A stretch of 36,747 nt of DNA, from NCBI GenBank assembly GCA_964429195.1, contig CAYSBC010000014.1:1-36747 (forward strand). Direction: 5' to 3'. Of the stretch, positions 1 through 8,275 are shown one piece after another. Under the pieces are notes generated by a model. The model saw only the letters and a list, made by a program, of their open reading frames with translations, made no database searches and was not told the DNA's origin. Numbering within the stretch: position 1 is the first letter of the stretch; each line of letters begins with the position of its first letter. This stretch comes from JBBAFM01 sp041655415 (GTDB lineage Bacteria; Bacillota; Clostridia; Peptostreptococcales; JAAYPU01). The translations under genes and the position numbers were made by a program.

Positions 1-852
1 GAGAAAGCAGAAGGAAAGATACTAAAAAACTCAATTCTACAGTCTTTAAACAGTCAATCCATCAAACCCTCCGAAGTAGAATTTTTGATAGGTGGCGATT
101 TGATCAATCAAGATATGATTACATCCTATATTGCCCGAGATTTAGGAATTCCTTTCCTGGGCATCTATGGGGCTTGTTCCAATATGACAGAAGCTAGTAT
201 TCTAGCCGGTATGACCATAGATGGAGGTTATGCGGATTTGGCAATAGCTGCTACTTCCAGTCATTTTAGTACAGCAGAAAGGCAATACAGGTTTCCCTTG
301 GAACATGGCAATCAAAGATCAAAGACTTCCCAATGGACCGTAACAGGAGCAGGATCTGCAGTCTTTTCAAGTCAAGGAAAGGGACCTAGAATTCTTTATG
401 CTACAGTTGGAAGAGTAGTGGATTTTGGCATAAAAAACTCCAACAATATGGGAGCAGCTATGGCACCGGCCGCAGTGGATACAATTTTTTTACATCTTAA
501 GGACACAGGTAATAAACCGGAGGATTACGACCTTATTGTGACAGGTGACTTGGGTAAGGTTGGTAAAGAGATAACAAAAGAGTTACTGGCAGAAAAGGGA
601 TACAAAATAGACAATATCTATGACGATTGTGGCGATATGATATTTGATGCGGAATCCCAGGATACACAAAGCGGTGGAAGCGGCTGCGGATGCTCTGCAT
701 CTGTCTTTTGCGGGTATATCTATAAAAAAATGCTAAAGAAAGAATGGAAGAATGTATTATTGGTTTCTACCGGTGCATTATTATCCACCATCAGTACACA
801 GCAAGGCGAATCCATACCGGGGATAGCCCATGCTATTACTTTTTCAATATAA
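1..852 (+). CDS. spoVAD: Stage V sporulation protein AD, 5'-truncated
   Basis: The reading frame is open from base 1, so the start lies outside the window; 283 residues are visible of about 338 usual for the family. SpoVAD has a thiolase-like fold and is part of the SpoVA system, which moves dipicolinic acid into the forespore and releases it on germination. Visible family features are the GACSNMTEA segment, the TSSH...AERQ(Y/F)R(F/Y)P block, the MAPAAVDT and LI(V/L)TGDLG stretches, the SGGSGCGCSA cysteine-rich motif, and a C-terminal ATGALLS-like block (STGALLS) followed by QQGESIPGIAHA. A TTG at 85 is internal to the protein and is not the start. spoVAE follows 16 bases after the stop, as expected for a spoVAC-AD-AE order. 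Identification is firm; the missing N-terminus is a window-edge effect, not a mutation. Confidence 0.96.
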   Translation, partial: EKAEGKILKNSILQSLNSQSIKPSEVEFLIGGDLINQDMITSYIARDLGIPFLGIYGACSNMTEASILAGMTIDGGYADLAIAATSSHFSTAERQYRFPLEHGNQRSKTSQWTVTGAGSAVFSSQGKGPRILYATVGRVVDFGIKNSNNMGAAMAPAAVDTIFLHLKDTGNKPEDYDLIVTGDLGKVGKEITKELLAEKGYKIDNIYDDCGDMIFDAESQDTQSGGSGCGCSASVFCGYIYKKMLKKEWKNVLLVSTGALLSTISTQQGESIPGIAHAITFSI

Positions 853-868
853 TTTGGGAGGCTTCATG

Positions 869-1219
869 ATGGATTATGTGAGAGTATTTATCACAGCAGG
901 AATCATCTGTTTAATAGGACAACTATTAATGGAAGGTACGAAGTTAACACCGGCCCATATCTTAGTTATATTTGTTTCATCCGGAGTTGTGCTTGGAGCG
1001 CTGGGTCTATATCAACCCATTTTTGAGTTTGGGAAGGCAGGTGCAGCCATACCTTTACCTGGATTTGGCTATAGCTTAGCAAAAGGTGCAATAGAAGGGG
1101 CTAAAAATGGTTTCTTGGAAGGTATTGCAGGAGGTGTCAAGGCTACAGCTACCGGAGTAGCCGTTGCTGTAACATTTGGTTATATCATTGCACTTATTTT
1201 TTCTCCTAAACCTAAATAA
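869..1219 (+). CDS. spoVAE: Stage V sporulation protein AE
   Basis: Predicted 116-residue integral membrane protein, the usual length for the SpoVAEB-type subunit of the dipicolinate channel in the forespore inner membrane. The sequence shows several hydrophobic segments (residues about 3-20, 28-48 and 90-113), the family-typical KLTPAH motif after the first segment, a GLY.P...F..AGA.(I/V)P stretch, and the ending ALIFSPKPK. The frame is open further upstream to a TTG at 830, inside spoVAD, but a GGGAGG ribosome site at 856-861 points to ATG 869 (7-base spacing) or ATG 866 (4-base spacing). It follows spoVAD closely and is presumably its operon partner, expressed late in the forespore. Confidence 0.93.
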   Translation: MDYVRVFITAGIICLIGQLLMEGTKLTPAHILVIFVSSGVVLGALGLYQPIFEFGKAGAAIPLPGFGYSLAKGAIEGAKNGFLEGIAGGVKATATGVAVAVTFGYIIALIFSPKPK

Positions 1220-1307
1220 AGATTGAACACTCCCGCCATCTACACTAAAGCCTAGAGGTGGTTTAGAGGCAGGGGTATTCTTTCACAATTTTTGATAAAA
1301 AGATTAA

Positions 1308-1342
1308 ATCGGATCTCATAAGAGTCCGATATCTTTATTTTT
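1308..1342. terminator. Bidirectional intrinsic terminator after spoVAE and adh
   Basis: An inverted repeat, ATCGGA (1308-1313) with TCCGAT (1325-1330) and an inner TCT/AGA extension, is followed on the plus strand by a T-rich tract. On the minus strand it is followed by TTTAATC-TTTTT. It lies between the convergent ends of spoVAE and the alcohol dehydrogenase gene and can serve both. Confidence 0.7.
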
Positions 1343-1354
1343 TGTTATTTTAGT

Positions 1355-2506
1355 CTAGTTCCAAAGACTTTTATAAATTCTGATAATATCGTCTTTTGTC
1401 ACGTCTCTGATTGTATTGGCAGGGCTTTTACTGGCTAAAGCATCGTTAGCCATCTTATCAATATTTTTCATAAATTCTTCTTCATCAATACCATATTGTC
1501 TCAATGTAGGTATCTTAATTTTCTTACACAAAGCAATCGTGTCATGGATAAAACTGATGGCATAGGATTCTTCGTCACATATCAAATTAAAATTAATTTC
1601 TCTTCCCATCACAGCAAATTTTTCAACGCAGCCTTTATAGATAAATTTCAAACATTTTTCTAAGAGCATAGCATTAGAAATACCATGAGGAACATGAAAT
1701 ATGGCTCCTATAGGTCTACTCATGCCATGAACAAGGGTCACAGATGAATTGTTGAAGGACAGACCTGCTTCTAAAGAGGCCAACATCATTTGGGATCTTG
1801 CCTCAAGATCCATCGGGTTATCGTAAGCCATTGGAAGGTATTGAAATATTCTTTTTATAGCTGAGAGAGCCAGTACTTCAGAGAGTGGCTGTGATTTTTT
1901 CGAAGTATAGGACTCAATGGCATGTGTCAGGGCATCTAATCCGGTAGAGGCAGTAATCTCTTGAGGGACAGACAGAGAAAAGAAATGATTGAGAATCGCC
2001 AAATCAGGGACGAGTTTTTCGTCGGATATAACCATCTTTACGTTATTTTGAGTATCACTTATAATAGAGTAACTGGTTACTTCCGAGCCGGTCCCTGCAG
2101 TAGTAGGTATAGCTACCATTGGAGGAGGGGGAAGGGGAACTTCTTTACCCATATAATCGGAAATTTTTCCGCCATTATTTTTGAGAAGGCCTACCGCTTT
2201 CATCGTATCTATAGGGCTACCACCGCCAAGAGCAATCAAGAAATCGCATGAAGACTCATTATAAAGCGATAAAGCATCATATACAATGGCATCGGTAGGT
2301 TCATGTAATACCTTATTGTAAACCACATATGCAATGTTAACAGAGTCGAGCACATCTGTTAGGAGACTCAAATTGTGAGGTAAGGACATGGTCTTACCCG
2401 TAATAATGAATGCTTTCTTACCTAGTTGGCCTATGTATTTTCCACTATCCCTCATGGCATTATCACCGGAAAAGATGTAATTAGGCATAATAAAAATATT
2501 GCTCAC
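1355..2506 (-). CDS. Iron-containing (group III) alcohol dehydrogenase
   Basis: 383-residue NAD(P)-dependent alcohol/aldehyde oxidoreductase of the Fe-ADH superfamily. Visible are the dinucleotide-binding GGGSPID (about residues 94-100), IPTTAGTGSEVT (133-144) and the metal-ligand set Asp191, His195, His260 and His274 in GLDALTHAIE and HG(12)HVPHG contexts. The substrate cannot be told from sequence; butanol, lactaldehyde or propanediol enzymes share this fold. The frame extends to an ATG at 2542, but I choose GTG 2506 because AGGAGG (2515-2520) sits 8 bases upstream, and the farther ATG overlaps the probable -10 box. The gene is monocistronic, diverging from the PAS/GGDEF/EAL gene. Confidence 0.93.
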   Translation of the reverse strand: MSNIFIMPNYIFSGDNAMRDSGKYIGQLGKKAFIITGKTMSLPHNLSLLTDVLDSVNIAYVVYNKVLHEPTDAIVYDALSLYNESSCDFLIALGGGSPIDTMKAVGLLKNNGGKISDYMGKEVPLPPPPMVAIPTTAGTGSEVTSYSIISDTQNNVKMVISDEKLVPDLAILNHFFSLSVPQEITASTGLDALTHAIESYTSKKSQPLSEVLALSAIKRIFQYLPMAYDNPMDLEARSQMMLASLEAGLSFNNSSVTLVHGMSRPIGAIFHVPHGISNAMLLEKCLKFIYKGCVEKFAVMGREINFNLICDEESYAISFIHDTIALCKKIKIPTLRQYGIDEEEFMKNIDKMANDALASKSPANTIRDVTKDDIIRIYKSLWN

Positions 2507-2537
2507 TTTTGAAACCTCCTGAATATAGTCTACACAA

Positions 2538-2566
2538 ACCATAGCATTAAAAAAAGAATTTGTAAA
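2538..2566 (-). promoter_or_regulatory. Probable sigma-A promoter of the alcohol dehydrogenase gene
   Basis: On the minus strand TTTACA (2561-2566) and TATGGT (2538-2543) are separated by 17 bases. The predicted start of transcription (about 2531) leaves a short leader carrying the AGGAGG site used by the GTG start. The -10 box is only a 4/6 match, so confidence is moderate. Confidence 0.5.
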
Positions 2567-2697
2567 GTAAAAGGGATTTGATAAAAAAAGTGTATTCTCA
2601 AGTAAGTACGTTATAAAAGAGCAAAATTTAGAGGAATTGATGTAAGTTTGTCGAATAAAATAAAAACAAGGGAGAGAATAAAAAAAGGGGTAGTTGA

Positions 2698-5145
2698 ATG
2701 ATTAACAAGAGATTGATTAACAATGAAAAAGAACCGATTTTCATGAAAAGTGTAGAAAAAATAAAAGAAGAGGTGCTAAAAAAGAGGGATGCAAAACATA
2801 AGCAAAAAATTCTATGGGAATTGATTGACTTTATCAATATTCCTAATTTTTGGGTGGAAAAAACAGGCAAGGGTTTTGTTTACAAAAGAGTGAATGATAA
2901 AATGTTAGAATTGCTGAATAGGGATAGAAGCGATTTTTTAGAGAAAACGCCATCCGAGGTATTTGGTTCGAGGTTAGGCGTCAAACAAGAAATCGGTATG
3001 AAGGCTTGTTTTAACATAGAAGAAGAGTATACCTGTTTTTTAAGTTTATTAGATAAGGAAGATAAGGAAAAATACTGTCATATGATACTGTATCCCTATT
3101 ATGATAATAAAGCATGTATAGGGGTTATCGGATTTTTTATAGATATGACAATTTTTTTCGAAGAACAAAAGGAATTAGAAATAGGCTTTAGAAACATGGG
3201 CTTTTTCATATGGAAACTTGATGTTAAAAATATGATTTATACAAAGAACCTATCTTTATATAATTTTGGTGAAGATATCGAATATGATTTTTTTAAATAT
3301 GCTTATAGCCATATCCATAGAGAAGAATGTGAAGGGTTTATTGAAGGCATCGTTGATTTTATTGAGAGCAAGAATAAGTCCTATCAAAGCGAGTATCGAT
3401 GTCTGAATAGTCAAGGAAAGTGGATTTGGGTACGGTCGATAGCCTACGGAGTCAAATATGATTATAAAGGGAACCTTAAGGAGATATTAGGCGTTAATAT
3501 TGATATTACTGAGCTTAAAAGGCTTACTCTCGTGATAAAGGATAAAAACAAAAACAAATTTAATATCATGATGGAAAATATTCCCGATATCATTATTAAG
3601 CTGGACCTCAATTATCGATTTATATATGTCAGCGATAGCTATTGCTTTTTAGTTAAGCGATCTTCCGAAGAAATCCTTCATAAAAAGGTAGGTTTAGGTA
3701 TAGTAGAAGAGGACATGGAGCTGTTGGATAAAACATTGGAAAATGTTCAAAACAAGTTGGAGGGTATCGTATCCTTAAGATATCCTTACAATGAATATAG
3801 AGATAAAATTATAGAATGGCATTTGGGGCAAACTTTTGACGAATCAGGAAATCAGGATGGGATTCTTGGGATAGGCAGAGATGTGACCAATAGGCAAAGC
3901 AATATGAATGAAATGATGAATCTTATCAATAAAGACAATATTACCGAGCTCCTGAGCAAAAAAAAGATTGTTGAAATCATGATGGAGGTCTTTGCCAATA
4001 AGGGCAGGAAGATAAAATGCGCAGGGATAATGATTGAAATCAGCAACATGAAAAGGATAAAAGAAACTTTGGGAGATATAGTATTAGAGGAATTTCTAAT
4101 TGAAATCTCTGAAATATTGAAGGACAATTGCCCTTTTAACGGACATCTTGCAAGGATATCAGAAGATGAATTTTTCATATTTATTGAAAACTATCTTGTG
4201 AAGGACAATCCAAAAGAACTTTTAGAATTAGTGATGAAGGATATCACCGATAACATTTCGATGATGAAAAGCAGCTTTTTAGAGAACAGGATTATTGGGG
4301 GTATAGCATTTTACCCGAATGATGCAATCAATCATTATGAACTCTTAGACTGCGCAAATATGGCTAAGGAAAATGCTAAAAATGAAGGCCAAGCTTATGA
4401 ATTATATGATTCAAAGAAATTAAAGAAATACAATTTCTACCGAGATATATTCTCTTGTATTCAAGGAGATTCCTATCAAGAAGATATTTCTGTAGCATAC
4501 AATCCGATTCTGAATTTAGCCCAGGAGAAGATAGGGTATGAGCCTGTCCTGCTTTGGAAAGATGCTTCTCTTGAAAACAATAGAGCCTTGGAAGAAAAAT
4601 TGCGTGATATGGCAGAGATACAAGGTAAAGAGTGGGATATAACGCTTTACAAAATACGTAAGGTGATTCAAGAAAAGCTACCGCTCTTATCCAACAGCCT
4701 TATAAGATTGAAGGTAGATATAAAAGACTTATTAAAAAAAGAACCACTCCATGATCTATATGATTTGGATAAGGATATTATTAAAAATCATAAAATCATC
4801 TTGGATTTACAAGGGAATGTTTTTAGAAAAAATAATAGCTTAGTCAATAAAATAATTCGCAGATTGAAATCAATAGGGTTTATGACCGGCATAACCTTAA
4901 AGTACACGGATCTCCATAAGATGGAAGAACTAAGATTGCTTCATGTTGACATTTTAACCTTGGATATTACAAACTTAGGACTGGGAAAAGGCAATTCTTT
5001 TAATGAAAATGTGGTTAAAATGATAAGGGATCATGTTATGGAACAGAAAAAAGGGCTTTTTATAGAAGGGTTTTCTAATCAAGCCGAAGCTGATTTTTTT
5101 ACGAACAATGGATTTAAAATAATAGGGCTATCTCAATTGAGATAG
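2698..5145 (+). CDS. Three-PAS sensor with degenerate GGDEF and EAL domains
   Basis: 815-residue soluble protein without obvious membrane segments. By eye it has PAS-like domains at about 45-155, 160-275 (with a PAC-like end GVNIDIT) and 288-400 (ending GIGRDVT), then a GGDEF-fold domain at about 410-575 and an EAL-fold domain at about 595-815. The GGDEF signature reads RISEDEF (486-492), so the two glycines are lost. The EAL signature reads YEPVLLW (614-620), and the usual DDFGTG metal-binding segment is replaced around GITLKYTDL (731-739). The AEGVE-like stretch is IEGFSN (789-794). Both catalytic sites therefore look unable to make or cleave cyclic di-GMP; the protein may be a nucleotide-responsive or protein-binding regulator. 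An AAGGGG ribosome site lies 7 bases before ATG 2698. Its 3' end overlaps the convergent PBP gene by 13 bases. Confidence 0.88.
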   Translation: MINKRLINNEKEPIFMKSVEKIKEEVLKKRDAKHKQKILWELIDFINIPNFWVEKTGKGFVYKRVNDKMLELLNRDRSDFLEKTPSEVFGSRLGVKQEIGMKACFNIEEEYTCFLSLLDKEDKEKYCHMILYPYYDNKACIGVIGFFIDMTIFFEEQKELEIGFRNMGFFIWKLDVKNMIYTKNLSLYNFGEDIEYDFFKYAYSHIHREECEGFIEGIVDFIESKNKSYQSEYRCLNSQGKWIWVRSIAYGVKYDYKGNLKEILGVNIDITELKRLTLVIKDKNKNKFNIMMENIPDIIIKLDLNYRFIYVSDSYCFLVKRSSEEILHKKVGLGIVEEDMELLDKTLENVQNKLEGIVSLRYPYNEYRDKIIEWHLGQTFDESGNQDGILGIGRDVTNRQSNMNEMMNLINKDNITELLSKKKIVEIMMEVFANKGRKIKCAGIMIEISNMKRIKETLGDIVLEEFLIEISEILKDNCPFNGHLARISEDEFFIFIENYLVKDNPKELLELVMKDITDNISMMKSSFLENRIIGGIAFYPNDAINHYELLDCANMAKENAKNEGQAYELYDSKKLKKYNFYRDIFSCIQGDSYQEDISVAYNPILNLAQEKIGYEPVLLWKDASLENNRALEEKLRDMAEIQGKEWDITLYKIRKVIQEKLPLLSNSLIRLKVDIKDLLKKEPLHDLYDLDKDIIKNHKIILDLQGNVFRKNNSLVNKIIRRLKSIGFMTGITLKYTDLHKMEELRLLHVDILTLDITNLGLGKGNSFNENVVKMIRDHVMEQKKGLFIEGFSNQAEADFFTNNGFKIIGLSQLR

Positions 5146-5147
5146 CC
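5126..5147. terminator. Perfect 22-bp palindrome over two convergent stop codons
   Basis: The half-site GGCTATCTCAA is followed at once by its exact reverse complement. As RNA it forms a 9-base-pair stem with an AATT loop. It contains the TAG of the plus-strand PAS gene (5143-5145) and the TGA of the minus-strand PBP gene (5133-5135). Downstream on the minus strand the sequence is T-rich (CTATTATTTT); on the plus strand it is less so. Probably a shared terminator, better for the minus strand. Confidence 0.6.
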
Positions 5148-8087
5148 TGTAGTTTCAGATTCGATAATTTCGTGGTTATTATTGTTATCCTCATAAACAT
5201 CCTCTTCGTCGGTATGACCATTGGGTGGTTCTGTTGGAGTAGTAGGTTCTAAAGGAGCAAAATAGCCCGCATTAGGATCGACAGGGTAAAGCTGGGTGGA
5301 TGGATTGTGCAATGGACAATAATACCTTGGTGCCTCATAAATATAATCCCCAGGGTAGTAACTCTTAAGGGAAGGACTAACCAGGGCATAAGGCCTTCGG
5401 GTCATTACCTTTTTTGTCACTAGATAACTAGGACAAGCCGGTGTCGATAAATAGTTTGTATAGGTATCGATGGAAACAGATACATGCAAATCATCAATAG
5501 CTGTAGGCTGGGTACCAGAAATAAAATATTCTGTAATAATATTATTACCCCTTGGATCCGCATAGCTTAAGTCACTAGGTAGCATACCGGAATATTTATC
5601 AATTGTTGTTAAAATAACATTGCTTGGTTTCTCAAAGTGTTTATCGGGTAAGCCTTGGTGAACTTCCTTCATGACTTTACCCCAAAGCTGTGCACTTACA
5701 GTACTGCCTTGGGATAAGCGAATATTGATATCATTACCTATCCACATGCCGGCAGTGTAATAAGGTGTATAGCCCATAAAACAGGCATCATAATTATTCG
5801 TTGTTGTTCCTGTCTTTCCTGCTACAGGTATTTTGGCATTACCGGAATAGATTTGAGCTCTTGAGCCTGTACCGGACCTAACGGCAGATTCAAGTATATC
5901 TGTCATAATAAAGGCTACATCTTCAGCAACAACCACATTATTGGCAGCCTTGTTTTCATAGATAATTTCCCCTGCCTTGTTCTCTATTTTTGTAAAAGTA
6001 ACCGGCTCTATATAGGTTCCTTTGTTGGCCAATGCTGCATAAGCAGCGGTCATCTCTAAAGGAGAAATACCCCGAGTCATTCCACCAAGGGCAAGAGCCG
6101 ATGAGTTGTTATCATTGGTTCCTCCCGTTTCTACCAGGCTACTAATACCGAATTTCTTTAAATAATCCATGGCGATATCTGTACCTAATTCCTGAGATAC
6201 TTTTACTGCAGCTACGTTTACAGATTGTTCTACAGCATATCGGAGAGTCATCAGTCCTTTAAAGGCCGGATTGGAATACCAGTTACTAGGCCATATGCTC
6301 CCGGAACTATTAACCAGTGGGGAATCATCAATAATGGACCCTGCAGTATAGCCATTATCAAGGGCGGGAGTATAAACGCCTAAAGGTTTAATAGAGGAAC
6401 CCGGTTGAATAGGATTGGTTGCTCTGTTATAGAGCATGCTACCCGATATATTTCTGCCCCCCACAAGTGCTTTGATATGCCCTGTTTTTTGATCCATAAT
6501 AACCATGGATGCCTGAGGCTGGATAACCTCTGCGTTCAGGGAATAATTTTGCTGAGATACGAGTAAGGAATCACCGCTTTGTAAAAAGAATTGTGGATTT
6601 TTTTCTAAAAAGGCTTTATCGATGATCACATTTTTTTCTGCATCAAAGGATTTGAAAGTATTAGGAATCGTTATTCTTCCACCTTGAATGATAGAAAAAA
6701 GCTTATCACCTTTATACATCTGTTTAAAAGATATTTGAATATCCTTTAATTCATTATTTTCATTAATGGCATCAAAAATAAGATGCTTATTCTTAAGCAA
6801 TACGAGATTACCGGCTGCATCTTTTTTATAAGCAGTGGCAGGTAATACAAATTGGTCTTCGCTGTTAAATAAATTGCTATATTTGTAAAGCATGATTTTC
6901 GAAGAAGAGTCAATGATATCGCCGTTTCCATTTTTTCTTGCTGAAATTTGAGGGAAATTATTGACATCGGCAAATTGCTTCTCTACAATCTTTTGAATAT
7001 TAATATCAATGGTCCCATAGATTTTAAGACCTGCATTATAGAGCATATCTGAAGCTTCTTTTTCATCAATTTTGTAGGTGACCATAAGAGCATCAATCAC
7101 ATCACCTTTTAATTGGTCATTATAATAAGAAGATATCTCAGCATGCCGCATTAAGGAGGGATTAATCAAAGGACGGATATCCGTATTAATGGCTTCCTCG
7201 TATTCTTCTTCAGAGATAGAGCCAAATTCCTTCATAAAACGGAGAACCAACATCTGACGATCCTTATAACCTTCACTGTAAACAAGGGTATAGGTTTCAC
7301 CTACACTGATAACATTCGGATTATTCGGATCAACGTCCTTGTTGGCCAATCTTTTAATAGGGGCATATCTGGCAGGCGACTTCGGAATAGAAGCAATGAT
7401 GGCACATTCGGCTATTGAAAGTTCGCTGATATCTTTTGAAAAGTAGGCTTGAGATGCTGCCTGAACACCATAAGCATTAAAACCTAAGTAGATGGTATTC
7501 AGATAAGCTTCTATAATTTGTTCTTTTTCTAAAGCATCTTCTAAAACAATGGAATAATAGGCTTCTTTAATCTTTCTGTTCATACTTCTTTCGGTCATTC
7601 TATCCGGCAAATAAAGATTTCGTGCTAATTGCTGGGTGATAGTACTGGTACCACCAATGGCATCCCCCTTGGAGATGCGTTCCCAGATAGCTCCCATGAT
7701 ACGAATGACATTAAATCCTTTATGTTCCCAAAAGGTCTTGTCCTCAATTGAAATAAAAGCGTTGATTAAATCAGGAGGAATATCCTCATATTTCACATTG
7801 GTCCTTAAGACACTGGACTGGACTTTTTCAATTAAATTTCCTTCTTGATCCACAATGAAGGAATTTTCGCCTAAGAGGTCATAGAGGTTAGCAGGGTCTA
7901 TCGGTTCTGCATCTTTTATAACAGCCCAAGTGTAATAACCTACGCCTATGCTGGCGAATATACCTAATATAATAATAAGGAAAAGCGATTTTTTAATGAG
8001 ATTCAAAAATCCTTTATCCTTTTTTTTTCGTTTTTTGTGATGTTGTTTTTTTCGTTGGCTTCGATTTGCTCTTACTTCTTCTGTCAA
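5133..8087 (-). CDS. Class A penicillin-binding protein (PBP1A type)
   Basis: 984-residue bifunctional peptidoglycan synthase. It has a very basic cytoplasmic N-terminus (about residues 6-25), one membrane anchor (about 34-56), and a GT51 glycosyltransferase domain with EDKTFWEH (Glu115), GGTSTITQQ and IIEAYLN (Glu193). An inserted region (about 370-520) follows. The transpeptidase domain has SSIK (Ser564, Lys567), SVN (622-624) and KTGT (758-761). The C-terminus, about 90 residues, is rich in Pro, Tyr and then acidic and Asn residues and has no recognised fold. The frame opens with an ATG at 8102, but GGGGG at 8096-8100 fits a TTG start at 8087 (7-base spacing), and no ribosome site precedes the ATG. 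It is transcribed alone from an extended -10 promoter, divergently from hutP. Confidence 0.95.
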   Translation of the reverse strand: MTEEVRANRSQRKKQHHKKRKKKDKGFLNLIKKSLFLIIILGIFASIGVGYYTWAVIKDAEPIDPANLYDLLGENSFIVDQEGNLIEKVQSSVLRTNVKYEDIPPDLINAFISIEDKTFWEHKGFNVIRIMGAIWERISKGDAIGGTSTITQQLARNLYLPDRMTERSMNRKIKEAYYSIVLEDALEKEQIIEAYLNTIYLGFNAYGVQAASQAYFSKDISELSIAECAIIASIPKSPARYAPIKRLANKDVDPNNPNVISVGETYTLVYSEGYKDRQMLVLRFMKEFGSISEEEYEEAINTDIRPLINPSLMRHAEISSYYNDQLKGDVIDALMVTYKIDEKEASDMLYNAGLKIYGTIDINIQKIVEKQFADVNNFPQISARKNGNGDIIDSSSKIMLYKYSNLFNSEDQFVLPATAYKKDAAGNLVLLKNKHLIFDAINENNELKDIQISFKQMYKGDKLFSIIQGGRITIPNTFKSFDAEKNVIIDKAFLEKNPQFFLQSGDSLLVSQQNYSLNAEVIQPQASMVIMDQKTGHIKALVGGRNISGSMLYNRATNPIQPGSSIKPLGVYTPALDNGYTAGSIIDDSPLVNSSGSIWPSNWYSNPAFKGLMTLRYAVEQSVNVAAVKVSQELGTDIAMDYLKKFGISSLVETGGTNDNNSSALALGGMTRGISPLEMTAAYAALANKGTYIEPVTFTKIENKAGEIIYENKAANNVVVAEDVAFIMTDILESAVRSGTGSRAQIYSGNAKIPVAGKTGTTTNNYDACFMGYTPYYTAGMWIGNDINIRLSQGSTVSAQLWGKVMKEVHQGLPDKHFEKPSNVILTTIDKYSGMLPSDLSYADPRGNNIITEYFISGTQPTAIDDLHVSVSIDTYTNYLSTPACPSYLVTKKVMTRRPYALVSPSLKSYYPGDYIYEAPRYYCPLHNPSTQLYPVDPNAGYFAPLEPTTPTEPPNGHTDEEDVYEDNNNNHEIIESETTGYLN

Positions 8088-8149
8088 AGCAGTCACCCCC
8101 ATATCATGCGATAAAGACTGTTAATTTTATTTGAAATTACGTATTTTGT

Positions 8150-8178
8150 ATTATACCATAATCCATTTAATAAGTTAA
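8150..8178 (-). promoter_or_regulatory. Sigma-A promoter of the PBP gene, extended -10
   Basis: On the minus strand TTAACT (8173-8178), a 17-base spacer and TATAAT (8150-8155) preceded by TGG, which makes a TGnTATAAT extended -10. It lies about 60 bases before the chosen TTG start. Confidence 0.7.
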
Positions 8179-8214
8179 TAATTATTGTTTGAATTTAATA
8201 TTAACTTAATGTTA

Positions 8215-8243
8215 TTGTGCTCATTTCACAAAAAGGTTATAAT
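8215..8243 (+). promoter_or_regulatory. Probable sigma-A promoter of hutP
   Basis: TTGTGC (8215-8220), a 17-base spacer and a consensus TATAAT (8238-8243). The predicted leader is about 25 bases, ending in AAGGAGGG before the start codon. Confidence 0.6.
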
Positions 8244-8275
8244 CAAGTACAAGTAGGAACAAGGAGGGAAAGGCA

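Noticed and set aside
1230..1290. Possible small hairpin GCCT...AGGC after spoVAE
   Set aside because: Only four pairs before mismatches; the downstream repeat at 1308-1342 is the better terminator.
1961..2251. Plus-strand 96-codon frame inside the alcohol dehydrogenase gene
   Set aside because: It is antisense to a well conserved enzyme, has no ribosome site and shows no family features.
2567..2697. Promoter for the PAS/GGDEF/EAL gene
   Set aside because: TATAA-like boxes exist but no -35 at proper spacing; nothing strong enough to list.
8244..8275. NAG triplets in the short leader of hutP as an autoregulatory HutP site
   Set aside because: The stretch is purine-rich because of the ribosome site, and the spacing is irregular; chance is the simpler explanation.
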